From: Candidatus Collierbacteria bacterium
GTDB taxonomy: Bacteria; Patescibacteriota; Microgenomatia; UBA1400; MFAQ01
DNA length: 8,098 nucleotides
NCBI GenBank assembly: GCA_023245265.1
Contig: JAHFKQ010000033.1
Location: forward strand, 1 to 8,098
Direction: 5' to 3'
The notes under the pieces are model-generated. The model did no database searches. It was given only the letters and a program-made list of their open reading frames with translations, and was not told the origin of the DNA. Positions 6,190 through 8,098 of this stretch are shown one piece after another (the first letter of the stretch is position 1; each line of letters begins with the position of its first letter). A program made the translations under genes and the position numbers.

Positions 6190-7287
6190 ATGACAAACTT
6201 CGCCATCAATGGTTTTGGCCGCATTGGTCGCTCTGCCACCCGTGTCTGGCTCGCTAGCCACCTTAACGACTCCAATCTTGCCGCCATCAACACTTCCGGT
6301 TCTCAGGGTGTTTCGGGATGGGCGTATCTCCTGAAGTACGACACTGCCTATGGTCACATTCCTTACTCCATCACCTCTGAAGAAGTCCAAAAACCCGAAG
6401 CTGTCACCGATGCCAACCCCTTGCTCGGCTATTTAATCATCGAACATCCCACTAAAACTCTTAAAATTCCCGTGCTGGCTCAGCGTGATCCGGCCAAAAT
6501 TCCCTGGACTCAATACCAAGTCGGTGTTGTCATCGAGTGTACCGGTGTTTTTACTTCTCTCGAAAAAGCCAATCTCCATCTCCAAGGTGGTGCCAAGATG
6601 GTCGTCCTCTCCGCTCCGGCCAAAGGTGAAGGCATTCCGACTGCCCTTTTGGGTGTGAATGACGAAGAAATTCTAGGCAAAGATAAATTAAATACGATCT
6701 CTGTTATCAGTAATGCTTCGTGTACTACCAATAGCATCGCCCCTGTTGCCGATCTGCTTCACGAAAAACTTGGTATTCTCAAAGCCATGCTCACCACTGT
6801 CCATGGATATACAGACGATCAAAATCTTCAAGATAATTCTCATCGGGACCCCCGTCGTGGTCGTGCCGCGGCCGCCAATATCGTTCCTACTAGTACCGGC
6901 GCCGCCATCGCCGCAACCCTGGCAATCCCCGAACTAAAAGGCCTCTTCGATGGTATTGCTCTTCGTGTGCCCGTCATCACCGGCTCTATTACCGACTTTA
7001 CCTTTATCACTCAGCGGTCCACCTCGGTCGAGGAGGTCAATCAAATTTTTATGGACGCTGTTCACCTCCCCCGTTTCAAAGGTATCTTGGCTGTTACCGA
7101 AGAACCATTAGTTTCTTCCGATATCATCGGCCGTTCCGAGTCCGGCATCGTCGATCTCAAAATGACCCGTGTCGTCGACGGCACTATGGTCAAAGTTCTT
7201 TCTTGGTACGACAACGAATGGGGCTACTCCAACCGCCTCATCGAAGAAACACTTAGAGTGTGTAATACTTTAGGCGAGCATCCCTGA
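6190..7287 (+). CDS. gap: Glyceraldehyde-3-phosphate dehydrogenase, type I
   Basis: Oxidises and phosphorylates glyceraldehyde-3-phosphate to 1,3-bisphosphoglycerate with NAD(P)+; PGK, encoded just upstream, uses the product. It has 365 residues against about 335 in the family. The Rossmann start is NGFGRIGR (7-14). The catalytic Cys178 lies in SNASCTTNS and its partner His205 in TVHGYTDDQ. RRGRAAAANIVPTSTGAA and the closing SWYDNEWGYSNR are classic. The turn after the second strand reads AAINTSGS where NAD-specific enzymes have VNDL, so the Asp that contacts the NAD ribose is Thr35; this suggests relaxed NAD/NADP use, as in GapB-type enzymes. Extra length is seen around residues 62-77, before the segment with QRDPAKIPW, and at the C-terminus. 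ATG 6190 gives the expected N-terminus without a Shine-Dalgarno sequence. The TGA stop lies 34 bases before a tRNA gene. Confidence 0.96.
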   Translation: MTNFAINGFGRIGRSATRVWLASHLNDSNLAAINTSGSQGVSGWAYLLKYDTAYGHIPYSITSEEVQKPEAVTDANPLLGYLIIEHPTKTLKIPVLAQRDPAKIPWTQYQVGVVIECTGVFTSLEKANLHLQGGAKMVVLSAPAKGEGIPTALLGVNDEEILGKDKLNTISVISNASCTTNSIAPVADLLHEKLGILKAMLTTVHGYTDDQNLQDNSHRDPRRGRAAAANIVPTSTGAAIAATLAIPELKGLFDGIALRVPVITGSITDFTFITQRSTSVEEVNQIFMDAVHLPRFKGILAVTEEPLVSSDIIGRSESGIVDLKMTRVVDGTMVKVLSWYDNEWGYSNRLIEETLRVCNTLGEHP

Positions 7288-7298
7288 TCCTCCGGTAA

Positions 7299-7307
7299 TG
7301 GTAAAAT
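7299..7307 (+). promoter_or_regulatory. Extended -10 promoter of tRNA-Cys
   Basis: TGGTAAAAT matches the extended -10 consensus except at one base of the hexamer. Predicted start near 7314 leaves an 8-base 5' leader before the mature tRNA. No clear -35 box. Confidence 0.55.
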
Positions 7308-7321
7308 GGTGCGTGACAACT

Positions 7322-7393
7322 GGCCGGGTGGCGAAGTGGTAACGCTGAGGTCTGCAAAACCTCCATGCGAGGGTTCGATTCCCTCTCCGGCCT
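7322..7393 (+). tRNA. tRNA-Cys, anticodon GCA
   Basis: A complete cloverleaf. The acceptor GGCCGGG (7322-7328) pairs with TCCGGCC (7386-7392), the seventh pair being G-T. The D stem is GCG/CGC with loop AAGTGGTAA. The anticodon stem GAGGT/ACCTC (7347-7351, 7359-7363) carries loop CTGCAAA with GCA at 7354-7356. The variable loop is 5 bases, and the T arm GAGGG-TTCGATT-CCCTC spans 7369-7385. The discriminator is T (7393), an identity base of tRNA-Cys. CCA is not encoded, so it must be added by the CCA-adding enzyme. A terminator follows 10 bases later, so it is a single-gene unit. Confidence 0.97.
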
Positions 7394-7403
7394 CAAAAAC
7401 AAA

Positions 7404-7431
7404 AATCCTCCCTTGCGGAGGATTATTTTTT
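7404..7431 (+). terminator. Intrinsic terminator after tRNA-Cys
   Basis: AATCCTCC (7404-7411) pairs perfectly with GGAGGATT (7417-7424) around loop CTTGC, followed by A and six T (7426-7431). It ends the tRNA transcript. Confidence 0.92.
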
Positions 7432-7509
7432 GACCGGGAATCGAATATGGCGCAGACAAGCTCGTAACGATCTTGTCGAGCCCGGTCCCGAAGAAAACTG
7501 ATAAGTTTT
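7432..7509 (+). other. Strongly folded non-coding stretch after the tRNA terminator
   Basis: GACCGGG (7432-7438) pairs perfectly with CCCGGTC (7481-7487). Inside lies a second hairpin, GACAAG (7455-7460) with CTTGTC (7472-7477), continued after one mismatch by TCG-TAA-CGA. A third hairpin, AAAACT-GATA-AGTTTT, lies at 7494-7509. No convincing coding frame crosses it. It could be a decayed tRNA or a small structured RNA; no own promoter is evident. Transcription is not shown. Confidence 0.4.
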
Positions 7510-7512
7510 ACT

Positions 7513-7540
7513 GAGGGCGATTCCCTCTCCGGCCTCAAAA
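7513..7540 (+). repeat. Second, partial copy of the tRNA-Cys 3' end
   Basis: Bases 7513-7540 repeat 7369-7398 (the T arm, 3' acceptor strand, discriminator and next bases) with one difference, loss of two T in the T loop. An uninterrupted 23-base match runs from 7376 to 7398 and 7518 to 7540. The T stem GAGGG/CCCTC still pairs with a 5-base loop, but no 5' acceptor half that would pair with TCCGGCC is present, so it is not a working tRNA. Such 3'-end copies arise at integrase attachment sites or by decay of a tandem tRNA copy. Confidence 0.8.
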
Positions 7541-7566
7541 GTTCTTCTAGGATAAAAACTAATTCG

Positions 7567-7575
7567 TGTTAAACT
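7567..7575 (+). promoter_or_regulatory. Extended -10 promoter of the lipoprotein gene, predicted leaderless
   Basis: TGTTAAACT fits TG-N-TANNNT. With its last base at -7 the start is 7582, one base before the ATG at 7583, so the message would have essentially no leader. No -35 box is visible at normal spacing. Confidence 0.5.
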
Positions 7576-7582
7576 TGTAAAT

Positions 7583-8098
7583 ATGAGGACCAGACTTTTA
7601 CGCACACTGCCCATTCTTTTACTCTCAGTTTTTCTCGCTGGCTGTCAGCTCAATCCTTTTGCCAAAAAAGCCGGTATCCAAGTAACCTCCCACCCCGATT
7701 CCAATGTGACTATCAATGGTAAATCTGTTGGCAAGACCCCTTATTATGTCGAAAATACCGATCCCGGCAATGCTTCTATTCAAATGACCGCGGTCGACTC
7801 TGGCCAATCCTGGGAAGGAAAGGTCAATCTAGTTAGCGGTACTCTGACCACTATTCATCGAGAATTTGGCGCTACTCCGGACAAGTCCCATAGCTACACT
7901 CTCTCTTTTGAGAAGCTGGCAAACAGTAAAGATTCTTCCGTCAGTATTATCAGTCTTCCGGCCAACGCCACTGTCAGTATCGATGGCAAACCTGCCGGCT
8001 TTACTCCTATCACCAGTGATGTTAGCCCGGGTCCCCATGTCTTTGCTTTTACCGCTCCCGGTTACCAAGATAAAATCGTCAATGCCGCGGTCCAAGAA
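7583..8098 (+). CDS. PEGA-domain lipoprotein, 3' partial
   Basis: 172 codons are open to the window end with no stop. The N-terminus is a lipoprotein signal: MRTRLLR, a hydrophobic run, then lipobox LAGC with the lipidated Cys at 21. Two PEGA-like beta domains follow. The first (about 31-95) contains GIQVTSHPDSNVTINGKSVG then KTPYYV. The second (about 118-172) contains SVSIISLPANATVSIDGKPA then FTPITSDVSPG and FTAPGYQDK. Each shows the family order of a strand, xVxIDGxxxGxTP, and a strand ending in GY or similar. PEGA domains are small surface beta-sandwiches, often repeated and thought to aid envelope or matrix contacts; no enzyme activity is expected in this part. ATG 7583 is chosen because it opens the signal peptide and sits just behind a -10 motif. 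No Shine-Dalgarno sequence is present. The gene begins after the tRNA-Cys region and is probably an independent unit. Confidence 0.9.
   Translation, partial: MRTRLLRTLPILLLSVFLAGCQLNPFAKKAGIQVTSHPDSNVTINGKSVGKTPYYVENTDPGNASIQMTAVDSGQSWEGKVNLVSGTLTTIHREFGATPDKSHSYTLSFEKLANSKDSSVSIISLPANATVSIDGKPAGFTPITSDVSPGPHVFAFTAPGYQDKIVNAAVQE

Noticed and set aside
7285..7287. TGA as a glycine codon (code 25)
   Set aside because: Reading through TGA would run straight into the tRNA-Cys gene, and the GAPDH is complete at this stop.
7432..7535. A functional second tRNA with anticodon GAT
   Set aside because: No 5' acceptor strand matches TCCGGCC, the T loop is 5 bases, the variable loop 3 bases, and the anticodon stem has a mismatch.
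7224..7614. Minus-strand frames across the tRNA-Cys region
   Set aside because: They are readings of tRNA, terminator and repeat sequence, of the kind often miscalled as proteins.
1..8098. CRISPR array, transposase, integrase or toxin-antitoxin pair
   Set aside because: No spaced direct repeats and no such protein motifs were found in either strand.

Overview
The window looks like a piece of a Patescibacteria (Candidate Phyla Radiation) chromosome, most likely from the Microgenomates side. This is inferred from protein style and layout, not from a database search. The signs are a shortened phosphoglycerate kinase with a CPR-like nucleotide-site sequence, a GAPDH with an Asn-Thr-Ser turn where NAD-specific enzymes have Asn-Asp, Pro/Thr-rich membrane-anchored proteins with a Cys-rich tail, almost no Shine-Dalgarno sequences, and a tRNA gene without encoded CCA. 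TGA ends the GAPDH gene directly before a tRNA, so the standard bacterial code applies and the recoded Gracilibacteria/Absconditabacteria are unlikely.

Layout. (1) Positions 1-1660, plus strand: the 3' part of an RppH-like Nudix hydrolase whose open frame overlaps by 293 bases a proline-rich, single-pass membrane protein. (2) 1665-3765, plus: a heat-shock unit made of a near-consensus promoter, a CIRCE operator on its start site, groES, groEL 5 bases later, and a strong bidirectional terminator. (3) 3880-4580, minus: an M23 (LytM-like) cell-wall peptidase with its own promoter and a leader holding two hairpins. (4) 4614-7287, plus: a lower-glycolysis group of compact pgk, a GNAT acetyltransferase 2 bases downstream, then gapdh. 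(5) 7299-7540: tRNA-Cys(GCA), a terminator, a folded non-coding stretch, and a second partial copy of the tRNA 3' end. (6) 7567-8098, plus: the start of a PEGA-domain lipoprotein that runs off the window.

GroES and GroEL form one folding machine, and the CIRCE element predicts HrcA control; hrcA itself is not in the window. PGK and GAPDH catalyse consecutive reversible steps (glyceraldehyde-3-phosphate, 1,3-bisphosphoglycerate, 3-phosphoglycerate) and are the ATP- and NAD(P)H-yielding part of a fermentative metabolism. The M23 peptidase, the membrane protein and the lipoprotein act at the cell surface.

I found no clearly new multi-gene system, CRISPR array or mobile-element gene. The most interesting signals are: a recurring extended -10 motif (TG-N-TA-N-N-N-T) that predicts leaderless transcripts for pgk and the lipoprotein gene; the duplicated tRNA-Cys 3' end around a folded 114-base spacer; a PGK that seems to lack about 55-60 residues of its C-terminal domain; and the deep Nudix/membrane-protein overlap.
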